A DNA stretch of 45,037 bases from positions 1-45,037 of the forward strand of contig WION01000427.1 of assembly GCA_015039365.1 (NCBI GenBank), written 5' to 3'. The notes beneath the pieces are model-generated. The model searched no databases. It had not been told where the DNA came from and worked only from the letters and a program-made list of their open reading frames with translations. This DNA is from Amanita rubescens. Lineage: Eukaryota; Basidiomycota; Agaricomycetes; Agaricales; Amanitaceae. The translations under genes were made by a program, and so were the position numbers. Below are positions 21,099 to 33,008 of this stretch, piece after piece. Each line of letters begins with the position of its first letter. The stretch's first letter is position 1.

Positions 21099-22535
21099 CG
21101 TAATCTGAGACCAACAATAATAGGGGCACTTTAGTTATTACCGCTTTTGGTGCCGCGCATCATAACCTGAGTATCTCACTAGTAACCTGAATCGAATAAA
21201 GGAAAAAGATTTGGGATGTAGTAGTATGACAACGTTGAAGTACGGAATGTGTCTCGTCGTCACCTCGTTGGCCTCGCGCGAAGCTCGTTCGATCCACTGA
21301 CAGTTGCCACCCAACGCTGACTTATCCCTCACTCTCTTTCCGCCCCTCCTTCGCTCTCACTTTCTTTGGAAGCTCGCAGATTCTGAGATTCCGCATACGT
21401 ACTTTGATCCGGCGGATAAACCCATGTTCAGTTGAAGAATGGACTCAAATACGCTTTTTAGCAGCGAAGAGCTATTGTTCGATTCGGGCTACGATGCCAA
21501 CGTCGCGTTTTTTGAGTGTATACCTCAGCCAGAGGATGTGGTGGTGTATTGGTGCACGAGGGAATGAGGTGTCGAGGATCGGATAGCATAGCGATGTGGC
21601 GGATTTGAAAAGGGTGATGAGGGAGCGGCTGTCTATGGCTGGCGCAAGTATATTTGTGGCAGTGGAGAATGTATATATGGAGGAACGGTGGCGCCGCTGG
21701 GGGAGGTATGCGAGGTCGTGGAGGACGTGAATGCTATCGAGTTGCATACCACGGGACTTTATGGGCCGCAAGGAAATTGGAGGACGTTGGGATGACTGTT
21801 ACTCTTTGCGATAATCTCCATGGCTGATCATTCGGACTCACGAGCGCCCAAGTCAAACGCCAAAGTGTCGTACTTAAATGAGCGTAAATGACTGTTACTG
21901 ATCTTTTGCCAGTAAGCCATCTTCAGTCGCACGGTCAACAAAAAATTGAATCATACGGACCTGCATCTGGCACGACCTTTCCGTTTGTTGACTACACTCA
22001 GACTGTTTCTCCCGGCATGCTTCCAATTTTTGACAATTTCCTTTTCTACTGCATGGCTTCAGTCCCCACCTTGATGCCTGGGCTCTGCACCCTCCCTTCT
22101 TCTCTGGACAAATGTTCTCGATGATGAGCCGTCCTAGCGTGCGTAGCAGAAGCCTATTGAGTTGAGTTGAGTTGCGAGTCGCGGGAGTAGTGTTACGTTA
22201 GCCGATTGTAATCACGACTGACTTTCTGAATCACATTCACCTTTGGCATCCCATCCACCAATCACGATGATCCATCTGAACCACGCTAATTCACGCCGGG
22301 CCATGGCAGTCGATGAACTGCCATGATCTCTCGAAATGTGACATACAACTACATTTTGTCCAATACGGATACTCATACCTATACGATTCGGATGATGCGG
22401 CGTAGTTAGCCGACTTGAGCGTATTATTTGCTGTCCTCGTGGGGAGGTACAAGGTGCATGCTCGAATTATTTAAGAATGCCGAACCCAGTCGCAATACAA
22501 GTATTATAGCTGATAACTAGTCCCTGGCACTATAA
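21099..22535. other. Intergenic between the CRN gene and unit C
   Basis: No certain gene. A plus-strand frame at 21439-21567 reads 'MDSNTLFSSEELLFDSGYD' and '...QPEDVVVYWCTRE'; the sequence after its stop continues in another frame to about 21730, so it could be a broken small gene. A 78-codon ORF at 21888-22124 has no recognisable feature. From about 22385 the DNA matches the left border of unit B (GATGATGCGGCGTAGTTAGCC), marking the start of the unit C duplicate. Confidence 0.4.
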
Positions 22536-23624
22536 CTACTTCGTATTAATGTATTCTTGCACGTCAATTTGGACCACTTCCCATTGGATCATAGCCGCTG
22601 GTAAAACCCTCGCTGTAGAAAGATTCTGAGCAATTTCTTCAAAAGACTGTACTCAAACATATCAGTATAACGCTCATATCCCATAGGCATTAAGTGCCTA
22701 CGCCTCAAGCTTGGCTTTGGTATTCTTAACGTTCAGGACGGCTGCAGTTCATTGATCGCCTCAGTAATCTAAAAGAGATGTAAGCGTTGACAATTCGATG
22801 TATTTGGTCTAGTCTAACCTTGTGAACCTCGATAGCTTGCCACGCGACGGTCCCACCAAGAGCGCCTACGAGTATTGGTTAGTTATTAGCTCGAGCTCTG
22901 TTTCGCTAGATGTGTACCTGCAACACTTAGGGCCGCCAACATGCCGGCCGCGGGAAGGAAGGCACAGAAGGCAGCAAGGCAGGCAAACATGGTCATGTTC
23001 TTTTGCTCTTCGGTAAGCTCGTCAATGCTCTGCTGCCATTTATCAATCTTTTGGTCACACTCGTTAATCTTCATCTTCACAACGTTGATTGCATTGTCCC
23101 AGTCGTTCTTCACCTCGGTGCTATCAGATTATACGTGAGAAAACCTCCGACCGTAACGCGAGGTTGCTTACGATCGCTTGGAGAGCGTTTTAGCAGATTC
23201 AAGGTATTCTGACACCAAGGGCGTGTTAGTTGAGAGGTAGGTGGACAGCGGAATATCTCAGCCACGATGTCGGCTTGGTCGTCGCGCTTCACGAACGGCA
23301 AAAGGATCTGCTGAATTGTGGCGTATGTTGCGAGATCTCGCGCAACTGGTAACGTATCTAGTTGCAGCCGGAGGTACTTCTCACGATAGTAGTTCATAAC
23401 GACATTGATGTTGGTCAAGTCGGAGAGTCGACTGTTGCCGCTAGCAACTAGAGTGAACAAGTTAGTAGTCTCGTCCAGGTCATCGCCAAGGGATATAATT
23501 TTGAGGTTCGGGAACACTAGCGGCTCGTGAAGTGCCTTGCGAGCAGCCAGGTAGTCTGGAGAAACCTACTCAAAGAGCCGAGCTGTGTACCGGTACCAAG
23601 AGAGTCCAGGAGCCGAGAGGACAT
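22536..23624 (-). pseudogene. PFT-minus, unit C: shortened copy with frame breaks
   Basis: Start Met at 23622-23624. It shares with unit B the in-frame fusion of '...SDLTNINV' to 'VMNYYREKYLRLQLDTLP', so the deletion predates the B/C duplication. Single missing bases near 23565 (exon 1) and 23259 shift the frame relative to unit B. The helix and hydrophobic segment ('CLAAFCAFLPAAGMLAALSV') are retained. The last exon is shorter than in unit A and ends 'EYINTK'. It lacks the retroposon footprint of unit B. Probably decayed, although the single-base breaks could be sequence errors. Confidence 0.65.
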
Positions 23625-23689
23625 ATTTCGAGAAATGTGTTGTGGGATGCAACTAGACCAGATTCTTGTCTAAATACGATCCGTCGAAG

Positions 23690-24560
23690 GCCAGATGTGG
23701 AAAGTAACAACGGCCGACGTTCCAGGGTTTGGTTAACATTACTCTGGGAAGGTGCTCGGGATGAGAACGAGTTTGGTTAACATCAGTCTGGGAAGGTGAT
23801 CTGGATGAGAACGCATAGATAGAGCAGGCTATATGCGGAAAGCAACAACGGCAGATGTTCTACCATTTGGTTAACATCAATTGAGAAGGTGTTTGGGATG
23901 AGATAGAACAGACTAGATCAACAACGACCGACGTTCCAGACCTTGGTTAACATTATTCTGGAAGGTGCTCAGGATGAGAATGCATAGATAGAGCAGGCAA
24001 GACGTGGCAACGGCCGATGTTCCAGGGTTTAGTTAGCATTACTCTGGGAAGGTGATTGGGATGAGAACGAGTTTAATTATCATGAATCTGGGAAGGTGAT
24101 CGGGATGAGACCGCATAGACAGAGCAGGCCAGATATGAAAAGCAACAATGGCCGACGTTCCAGGATTTGGCTAACATTGGAAGGTGCTCGGGATGAGAAT
24201 GGGTTTGGTTAACATTAGTCTGGGAAGGTGTTCAGGAGGAGAATAGAGCAGGCCAGATGTGGAAAACAACAACGACCGACGTTCCAGGGTTTGGATTACT
24301 TTGGGGAGGCGCCCCGAATGAGAACACATAGAAAGAGTAGGTAAGATGTGAAAATCGACGACGGCAGGCGTTCCAGGGCTTGACTGCTCTGGGAAGGTGT
24401 TCAGGATCAGAACGCATGGATAGAACAGGCCAGATACGCCAGTGGCAACGACCGACGTTCCAGACCTTGGTTAACGTTACTCTGGTAGGTGCTCAGGATG
24501 AGAATGCATAGATAGAGCAGGCGAGACGTGGCAAAGGCGGGCGTTCCACTTAACATCACT
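23690..24560. repeat. Minisatellite, unit C (about 9 copies)
   Basis: The longest array: about nine cores, near 23713, 23853, 23932, 24014, 24152, 24274, 24364, 24452 and 24542. Units vary in length through loss of sub-blocks, and many contain GGTTAACATTA and GATGAGAACGCATAGATAGA. Copy number differs among the four arrays (about 4, 8, 5 and 9), as expected of an unstable minisatellite. Confidence 0.85.
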
Positions 24561-24976
24561 CTGTGAAGACTCTGCTCGCCCGCAAGAAACGTCGGAATGC
24601 GGATTTCAGAGGTCAGTTGAGTGGCTAGCTCGAACAGCTAGGATTGAAGCTTGACATGAACGATAAGATAATTGACAAGTCGACGGAGATCGTAAGGGAG
24701 CAGATGCAAAAGCCTTTATTTTTAGAGCGCCACGGTGCTAAACTTAGCTTTCACGTGTCCACAGTCCAATACGCCGTGTTGTTTCAGAAATCATAGCTCT
24801 CACATTACGCGAACGCAATAGATGGAGTGGCGCTTGTTACAGTCTTGAGGTGAGTATCGTGATCGCACTACAAAGGGTTTCACGTCTGACACGCGAGATG
24901 TAATAGATTGGATGCACGAAAACCAGTGAAGTAACGCTCAATCCGTAATGCGAGGCAAGATCGTATCTGCATGCAG

Positions 24977-24989
24977 TATAAAAGGGCCC
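24977..24989 (+). promoter_or_regulatory. TATA box of PFT-plus, unit C
   Basis: TATAAAAGGGCCC, 44 bases before the ATG at 25021, followed by the conserved leader CAGACTATGTTCCACCCATC. The spacing is shorter than in unit A because a few leader bases (GTGATTCGTCTCC) are missing. Confidence 0.65.
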
Positions 24990-25020
24990 AGTCGCAGACT
25001 ATGTTCCACCCATCACTGAA

Positions 25021-26109
25021 ATGGCTACCTTCGATTATTCCTCCTTCCTTCCAGGCAATCTCGATCCTGCCTTGCAAGAATTGACCAACGTTTACAAGAA
25101 TAACACGGATCGCCTCACCAATGCATTTTTTCAGACTCCCTTACCAGGTGTCCACACGTCGGCACGTACGTATCCAATCAATACGGTGCTTCACACTGAT
25201 CCAATTTCTTTCCCTAGCGGACATCATGGGTGCGAAAGACCTAGGCTTCAAAGTTGCCTTGCGCTCTGTGCCTTCTGTTCGTGATGTGGTAGCATATACT
25301 GAACTCATTGCCACTTTCATTCCTGTGATTACGGATCACGATACCCTTGTCACCATCTTATTGTCCCAATGCTTCTTCATGGAAGATCTTGGAGACATCT
25401 GACCTCTCTGACATAAACGAGGTCCGTCACCCTATCCAGACTCAAAACAAGCGCTTATTTTTCCATCAGGAATATAGGCGAAAGTTTAATGATTACCTGC
25501 CTATTTTAGATCCGATGATCGACGGTTTGAACACTTTCCTGACAGAACTGAAGAACATCGACAAGGAAAACCCTCCTGCTTGGTTCAAGCAGACGTTATT
25601 TGATACCCTCACTCCCATTCTGTCCTTCGCAAGCTTCCGTCCTGGCGTTGAAGGCCAATCCTATATTAGCGGGTATTCTTGGATTATCTATTAGCATGGT
25701 GAACACACCGATGAACGAGATCCTTTTCCCGCTCTTCCCTCGCTCTCCCGACCCGAAGGTTGTGATCGCAGAAGCCGTTCAGACAAACTGTGTTGACGCC
25801 ATCACAAAATACGAGGAGCTCATTCGTGATCTCATCCCCCTTTTTGAACCGTTCCAAGCTGCCTGCATTACCGTTTCAGAAGAGCAAGTCGCCGTTGCTC
25901 CGCGCATTAAGGATAATGCTCCCGGACCCGAGCCAACCACTGCTGACCAGTGCATTCTCGCCTGGGATGATGTTAAGAATGCCGGAAATGGTTTCATCAA
26001 CTACGTCGCCGGAGGTTCCTCTGCTAACGCGGCGTCGACCGAAACGTCGAAATCGCCTGCTGCGCAAGCGGAGCCAATATCTCCGGGAGACGTCACCAAA
26101 GCCTTCTGA
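25021..26109 (+). pseudogene. PFT-plus, unit C: truncated copy with a 2.4-kb deletion
   Basis: Exon 1 (MATFDYSSFLPGNLDPALQ) and most of exon 2 are very similar to unit A. After 'PISPGDVTKAF' the sequence jumps to the 3' flank of the gene (TGGTTGGTAAAGGTGCGCTTCG), which in unit A lies about 2.45 kb further on. The frame stops at once (TGA, 26107-26109). All hydrophobic segments, the PPPY linker and module 2 are lost, leaving at most the N-terminal 360 or so residues. Extra bases near 25365 and 25661 relative to unit A also break the frame. Confidence 0.75.
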
Positions 26110-26253
26110 CCTGGTTGGTAAAGGTGCGCTTCGTAGTGAAACAGTTGGAATTGCCATGTTACCCTGAATATGTACTTTTGATGTCATGGCTTGTGAATGA
26201 AAAAAATGATTCCGAAAGTGATTCTGAACCTTGAGGTCGACGTGCTGTTGGTG

Positions 26254-26300
26254 CTACTGATTCGCGCGAAATTATTTGGGCAGAGTTCGCAGGCTCAATA
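26254..26300 (+). pseudogene. Short proline dehydrogenase 3'-end remnant
   Basis: GATTCGCGCGAAATTATTTGGGCAG matches 7147-7175 in the unit 0 PRODH pseudogene, and less exactly the 3' end of the intact gene (near 28397-28421). It lies just upstream of the intact PRODH gene. It is therefore a leftover of another PRODH copy, and is closer to the unit 0 pseudogene than to its neighbour. Confidence 0.65.
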
Positions 26301-26408
26301 CAAGATAATGACATCCTCCAACCACGTTATATATTGCCAAAATGATGGAGTGACTCCGTGACATCATGATGCTATTTATGATTTTGTGCGCTATCATCCG
26401 GCAGCTTC

Positions 26409-28427
26409 ATGGTCCGAGTTGTTGAGTTCCGACCGTGTAAGTAGTAATACCTCAGCTTCTTTCTTTCTATCATCTCTATACCCTCCGTGCATGTACAGGT
26501 CCTTCTTTCCGTGTCCAAGCTCGAAACTGGACTCGCTCAAGCTACAGGCGCAACTTGGCCCTCGCTACGATATCATCCGGAACTCTCGGATTCGCTTTGA
26601 CTAAGCAACGAACAGATACCAATGAACATCTCTAATAACACGCCAAACCATTCATTGAGCTCTCTCGTGAGGGCTTATGCCGTGTACAGCATGTGTTCTG
26701 TACCCTCAATTGTCGAGTATTCGCCCCATATTCTCCGTATTCTACTCAGTGTGCCGGTGGTGAGGCAGATCACGGAGGTCTTGGTCCGGGTGACGTTTTT
26801 CAACCAGGTTTGTCCTCCAGATTCAATACCTTTTCGAGTGAACTGTTTATGTATGCGATTCAAGTTTGTGGGCGGGGATACCGCACGCGACACGATACCC
26901 GTCCTACGTACCCTACGCGCTGAAAACAAGGGCGCTTTACTGGTCTATTCGGTAGAAGTGGATGATCATGCTGTCATGTCGAATGACACGTCTGGGCAGG
27001 GCAATCCATCTCATAAACGTTTCGTGGAGGAGATGATAAAGACCATTGACACTGCCGCTGATTTTGAGGATTCCTTGGGTAATCGCGGAGGCTTCAATAG
27101 ACGCACATGCGTTGCTTTGAAACTGGTGAGATTGAGCTTAACGTAATGGGAAAATGGTCTAAGCATATCTTTCACAGTCCGCGCTATTACCCGATGCACA
27201 TGCTTTGATCAAACTCTCCGCCCATATCCTCAAGGCACGTTCATCTCAAGCGGTCCCCTTCCCCGGTTCTCCTACTGCCTCGGATCTTGCAATATTACAC
27301 GGTATACACGCGTCTTTGTTGCTTCTCCAGTCGCAATCCTAATTGAACACGAATCAGCCCCCAGTCAAGGCGTGAATCTGACGCAGAAAGACATCGAGTC
27401 TCTTCGAGAACTACACGCCTGACCTGGAAAGTATATGTTCTCGTGCCAAAGCACGGGATGTAAAGGTCGTCATAGATGCGGAATATAGCTGGTACCAACC
27501 AGCAGTGGACGCGTTCCAATTGAGTATGATGCGCAAGTTCAACGTGTTAGACAGTGGCCGCACCCAACCTTTGGTCTATGGCACTTGGCAAGCATACCTA
27601 CGACGGTAAGTCAGAAACATCGTCTTCTGGTCTCTTGGTACTGATGCTTTACAGAAACCCGGGGTTCTTAGCAGAGGCACTTCGGGATGCACGAATGCAT
27701 AAGTATGCCCTTGGAGTCAAGCTCGTTCGAGGAGCGTATCATGAATACGAGATTCATGCCCACAGTGATGCTAAGAGCAAAGAGGATTCCGTGTCCATTT
27801 CGCCAGATCCAGAACCTCCCGTTTGGATGACGAAATCCGAGACAGATGCCTGCTTTAATGAAGGTGTGCGGACACTGGTCAAAGCTATTGCTACGGATGT
27901 CAGCGCAAGCTGGAGGGACACGAAGAACTGGTGGTCAATATCAAGAACAAATAGCAACACTGCGCTGTCTGTTCCACGAATTGCTGTTCATCTTTGGGAC
28001 ACACAACCGGGAGAGTTGTGATGTCGTGTTGGAAGAACTTGTCAAGGCGAATTTGGCCAGCAAGGAAGAGATAGAAGAGGAAGGAAGGAAGGGCAAGAGG
28101 ACAGTGGTGTCAGTGCGAGATGATGTAGCGCAACGAATCGCTATCGCACAGCTGTATGGCATGTGTGATGATCTGACTGATTCATTGGTCGAGAGGATCA
28201 GGTCAAAGACTCCTCTTGTTATGAAGTACGCGCAGTTTCCTTGTTTATTTTGGACTCGTCTCATGTCCTTAGGTATCTCCCAGTACGGTGCACTTTCTGA
28301 GGTACTACCCTACCTTGGTCGACGTGCTATCGAGAACAAGTCGGTACTTGGACAAGGCGGAGCTGAGAGAGAGAGGATGAGAGCTTGGCGACTAATTCGC
28401 GCTAGGATACTTGGGCAGATGTCATAA
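26409..28427 (+). CDS. Proline dehydrogenase (proline oxidase), mitochondrial
   Basis: FAD-dependent enzyme that oxidises proline to pyrroline-5-carboxylate in mitochondria, the first step of proline catabolism (PUT1/PRODH family). The N-terminus after the first intron is Arg/Ser-rich ('RNWTRSSYRRNLALAT'), as expected of a mitochondrial presequence. Family blocks follow in order: 'DTIPVLRTLRAENKGALLVY', 'LPDAHALIKLSAHIL', 'VKVVIDAEYSWYQPAVDAF', 'NPGFLAEALRDARMHKYALG', 'VKLVRGAYHEYE', 'FGTHNRESCDVVLEELV', 'QLYGMCDDLTDSL' and 'LPYLGRRAIENKSVLGQGG'. The start at 26409 is the best upstream ATG in frame and is tentative. Extra single bases near 26612 and 27420 break the frame, as in CAND1 next door, so the gene may be intact in the real genome. 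Three remnants lie in units 0, B and C. Confidence 0.85.
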
Positions 28428-28539
28428 TCTACAGTAGTCTCCTACGCCGCGTCGCGTCGCGTGACAAGTGTTGTTATTAGCCTTTTAAGGACGACTTGTC
28501 CATCGCGATTACCTTCATCTCAGACTTTGGCTATTCAAA

Positions 28540-31500
28540 ATGGCCAAGTCATATCTCATAAACACGCTCATTGAAAAGGTAAACGTTCTCATCCCAAGTA
28601 ATCTGGTCACCTTTCGCTCAATGACTACGTACATCTTCAGATGCAGTCTCAGGACTCCGATTTTCGGTGAGCAACCACAACGTGCTGCTGTACGCATATG
28701 CCGTTAGGATTGATCTGAAATAGCTATATGGGCCTGAACGACTTGATGAACGAGATCAAGCAGGATCCCGGTTGCTTGACAACCGATGAGACATTCGAAG
28801 TCAAGATTGTCAAAAATGTCATCACCCTCGTTGAGGACAAAAACTCGGAAGTCAAAAATCAAGCAGCCAAATGGTGAGTCCCTTGACTCCCCTTTCTGTC
28901 AATGCTAATTATGCCACAGCTTGGGTCAAATCATCAAAATCATACGGACCGCCACAAATGGAAGTGGTAGTCAATAGGCTGATTGAGCTATCTAGTGGGA
29001 AAGACGACGAGTTACGAGATATCTCCACTCTCGGTATTGCCCATGCTCCTGTCTGCGTCCGTTTTTGCTCACGTAAATTATAGCGCTGAAAAACATCTCC
29101 GCTGAAATACCGAGAGATGCCAACATCGCCTCATCTGTATGCGCTCAATTAGTCCCTCAACTTCTGGGGTTGTTACAGAATGTATGTACCTCAAACAACC
29201 TACGCCGTGTACATGTCTTACGTTCTCTTAAGACCACTATAGCTCCAGAGACCCTGGTCGAGATCCTTTCCGTATTGATAATTCTTATAACTCGATTCCC
29301 TGAATATCTTTCGAGTGAAGAGATCAAACCCCCGCCAATTGCCGTGCTCGCCCCTCTTTTATCACACCCTCGACCCGTCGTGCGGAAACGAGCTATAGCT
29401 GCCCTCGCACAATTTATTCCAATTTCGCATCATACGCTATTCCAACAGCTTCTGGAATTGCATGTATTTCCTTATCTCATCCCCTCTGCGTCCTGTTGAG
29501 AAACAGAGGACAACGGTTCAACTTACTGCGGCCGTAACGCGGCACTCGCCGACGCAGATGGGTCCTATTGTATTCAAGCTGATGCCCGGGATTTTGGATG
29601 CGATCAAGAAAGATGATGATGAACTAACGGAAGGGTGTTTACAGGTGAGTTTCAAGTTTTAGCTTTTTTATCCTTGTTTCACTTAAAAATGGCGTGCGAC
29701 AGGCCCTGGAAACCCTCCTTCTGAGATGCCCAGCCGAGATTACCCCATACCTGGGACAAATAGTACAGGTTGGAAATCAATACATCAAGTATGATCCGGT
29801 ATGGCGATTTAAGCTGGCGAGTTGACTTCAAGCTAATACACGTTAGAACTATGCTGGCGGTGATGATGAGGACGAGGAAATGGCAGATGGTGATGAAGAA
29901 GATGAAGAAGATGAGCTTGACGAGTAGGTCAAAAGTTTTTAGGATACCACTACAACTTTTCTAATGCAGAGACAGATACTCTGATGACGAAGATACCTCT
30001 TACCGAATTCGTACGTGCTGCTACTAAGCTTATCGCTGCTTTGATCGGAACACGACCAGAACTGCTGGCTACAATCTACAAGGATGTTTCTCCCGTTCTG
30101 ATATCTCGCTTTGGCGACCGGGAGGAAACCGTTCGGCTTGAGGTTTGGGCAACCTATGTTATACTTCTTGATCAAACGGCAGTATACGGGGGAACACCTC
30201 AAACCAACAACTCTGTGTTGCGCGGAAAACGAAAGCGGGATACGGAAGAGACCATGGATATTGAAGGTTCTCCTTATGCCATGTTGAATGCTCAGGCACC
30301 AGCGTTGTGCAAGGCCCTCCTAAACCAGCTCAAGTCCTTCAAGTCACCTCCTGCGACTCTCCAAGCTGGTTTCAATCTTCTCCAGACTCTTCTCTCCGTA
30401 TTGCCCGGTGCATTATCGACTCAGGTTTCTACGACGCTAGCAATAACGAAGAACATTTTATCGCAGCCTCCGACGACGTCTACGTCCTCCCTTTACCTCA
30501 CCTGCTTGACGTTCTTGATATTGTTCTTCTCAAGCCACCCTCCTACTGCTTTTGCCGATTCGCTGCCAACCATGACAGGGGTTCTCCTTAAGGCCATAGG
30601 AGAGAAGCATCCCCGTGTTGTCTCTGAATCATTCCGTGTATTTTCTTCAGTTATTGAATGCCCTCAAGGCCAGTAAAGGACACAGATTGGGCGGAGAAGC
30701 TTTATGATGCAGCGTTCACGAGACTGAGCCATTACGACACCGATCCTGAAGTTAGGGCTGCCGCGGAAGATTGTATCGGGGACCTATGGGTATGCGCCAG
30801 CGACATGATGAGGGGAAAGGGTAAAGAATGGGAGTACATTTGCCGTTTGACTGGCCAAACGGAGGGCCCTGTCAAGATCGTGACGAAGGTAGCGAAAGAA
30901 GTCCAGATGGGCAACGTTTGGGTCGATGAATGTATGAAGTGGCTTCTTGAGTTAATCAAGAGAGGCAGTCGTTCTGGAAAGGGAGACGTATTTACTGGAC
31001 TAGAAGTTTTAATGAAAAGGTGAGTCGCATGTGTCTGTTTTATCTTTGATTACTTATATTGCGAGCAGCTATCCTAGTGGCATTCCCCAAGACCTGCCTG
31101 CAACGGTGATATTCCATATCAAGCCCTACCTGTCAACCGCAGACACGCAGCCTCTCTCTCAGGCTTTGTCTATTCTTTCTCTCCTTCTCGATCTTTCTCC
31201 CAACACCACGTTCCCTGTTATTGAGCGCGAGGTCCTTTCTGATATCTACGCCATCGCGCACTCACCCGTTGTCTCTTCCGTTGCATTAGACTCGTTGCTA
31301 CGATTCTTATCCTCACTTGTTCACGCTGACAACCAGATCGCTACTCATGTGGTACCCAACCTTGTCATTGCCGTAGAGAAAGCTCCAAAGGCTGAGGCTA
31401 GTCCTGGAAACGTGGCCAAGTGTGTTGCTCAGGTGGTCAGAAGCCAGCCTGACTGTAGCCGCGGGTACAATTGCTGAGTACTGCAAAGAATCTCAAGGTT

Positions 31501-33008
31501 CGTTCGATACTCTTGAATGTAGCGATTGATGGAACGGGTTACGATAGGACTCGTCCAAGGCGGTGCCCTACCCTAGTCGTGCTAAGCTTGTTGATCGTCG
31601 GGGAACTCGGTCGATTCATGTGTGTATAAAATGGACTGAGTATGGATAACCCACTAACACTTCTTTTTTAGAGACATGTCCACTCAGGCAGAAGTGTTCA
31701 CTCATGTTATTGAACACTTTAGTGCTGATTCAGAGAGCGTACGGTCCGCTGCTGCCTTTGCTGCTGGTAACATTGCCATTGGCAACCTACATCAATTCCT
31801 GCCCGTCATTGTCAAGTCTGTGGAAAGCGATCCCAAGAAGCGTCTCTTGTATCTGCATGCTCTCAAAGAGGTTCCGTGTCTAGAAAGTTCTTGTGGAGGG
31901 ACACATGTGAATCTCATTCTTAACAGGTTGTTACTCATTGTTCGCAACCACAGCTTGAGAGTATCGCAGATATGCTGTGGGTACCGCTCTTCGAAAATTC
32001 GGAAAGTTCAGAAGAGTCCGCGAGGAATGTCGCTGCGGCGTGTCTTGGCAAGCTAGCAACTACTCAGCCATCAAAGTATTTGCCACAACTTCACGTGCGT
32101 TTTTAGCGTTTTCCAATTGTCATGAGAGCTGATGATGATCAACTAGGCTCGTATTCGCGACAAGGACGCGTCTGCAAGAGCTACTGTTGTATCAGCTATC
32201 CGGTACACTTTCACGGACGCTTCGCAAGCGTACTGACGAAGCAACTTGCACCACGTGCTTGTGGATTTCCTTTCGTTGATGAACGACGGAAATATGGTAT
32301 GTTATAATGTCAACATCATCGAAGCAAGCCTAATGATCGATCGTTAGACTGTCCGAAGGCTTGCTTTAGCGCTTCTGAACTCAGCGGCGCGTACCAAGCC
32401 CCACCTCATCAAGGACCACCTTTCAACACTTCTGCCCGGTCTTTATGAGCAGACGATTATCCGACGTGAACTTATCCGCACTGTTCCAGATGGGACCCTG
32501 GACACATAAAGTTGATGATGGCCTTGAGGCGCGCAAGACTGCATATGAGACGATGTACACCTTGGTTCGTATTTACTGCTTTCAGAGGTTGATCACCGTC
32601 TGATCTATTATTGTCTAACATAGCTTGATACTTGTCTCGGGAAGATTGATCTACATGAATTCATCCTCCGCGTCCTTCCTGGCCTAACAGATGATTCGGA
32701 CGAGATCAAAGTCATCTCCCACATGATCCTATTCCGCCTGTCTCAAGTTGCACCCACGGCAGTTTCTCCTAGGTTGGACTGAAGCCACACCGCATCTGGC
32801 GCAAACGATGAAGGGAGCAACCGTGACGAAAGACACCGTCAAGCAAGATTTGGAAAGGGCCGCTGAGCTGCAGCGTAGTGCATTGAGGTGTATCGCTGGT
32901 CTAAGTAAGATAGGATCGGGGGTATCCCCCCGGTTCGATGCATTTGTTGAAGAGTTGAAGAAGAGCCAGAATTGGGGTACCGAGTTTTTGGAGTTGATCG
33001 ACAAGTAA
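28540..33008 (+). CDS. CAND1 (TIP120): cullin-associated NEDD8-dissociated protein
   Basis: HEAT-repeat protein that binds unneddylated cullin-RBX1 and exchanges substrate receptors of SCF ubiquitin ligases. Exon 1 (28540-28578) encodes MAKSYLINTLIEK; exons 28641-28666 and 28724-28873 follow with 'MGLNDLMNEIKQDP' and 'VEDKNSEVKNQAAKC', matching the CAND1 N-terminus. Later come an acidic insert ('DDEDEEMADGDEEDEEDEL', about 29865-29925), 'HPRPVVRKRAIAAL', 'RPVKDTDWAEKLYDAAFTRL', 'LVVLSLLIVGELGRF', 'STQAEVFTHVIEHF', 'VSAIRYTFTDASQ' and the C-terminal 'ALRCIAGLSKIGSGVSPRFD'. About eight one- or two-base frame breaks are scattered along it (near 28948, 29493, 30669, 31441, 31570, 32234-32253 and 32486), mostly extra bases. 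Sequence error seems likelier than loss of so conserved a gene, but a decayed copy cannot be excluded. Confidence 0.88.
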
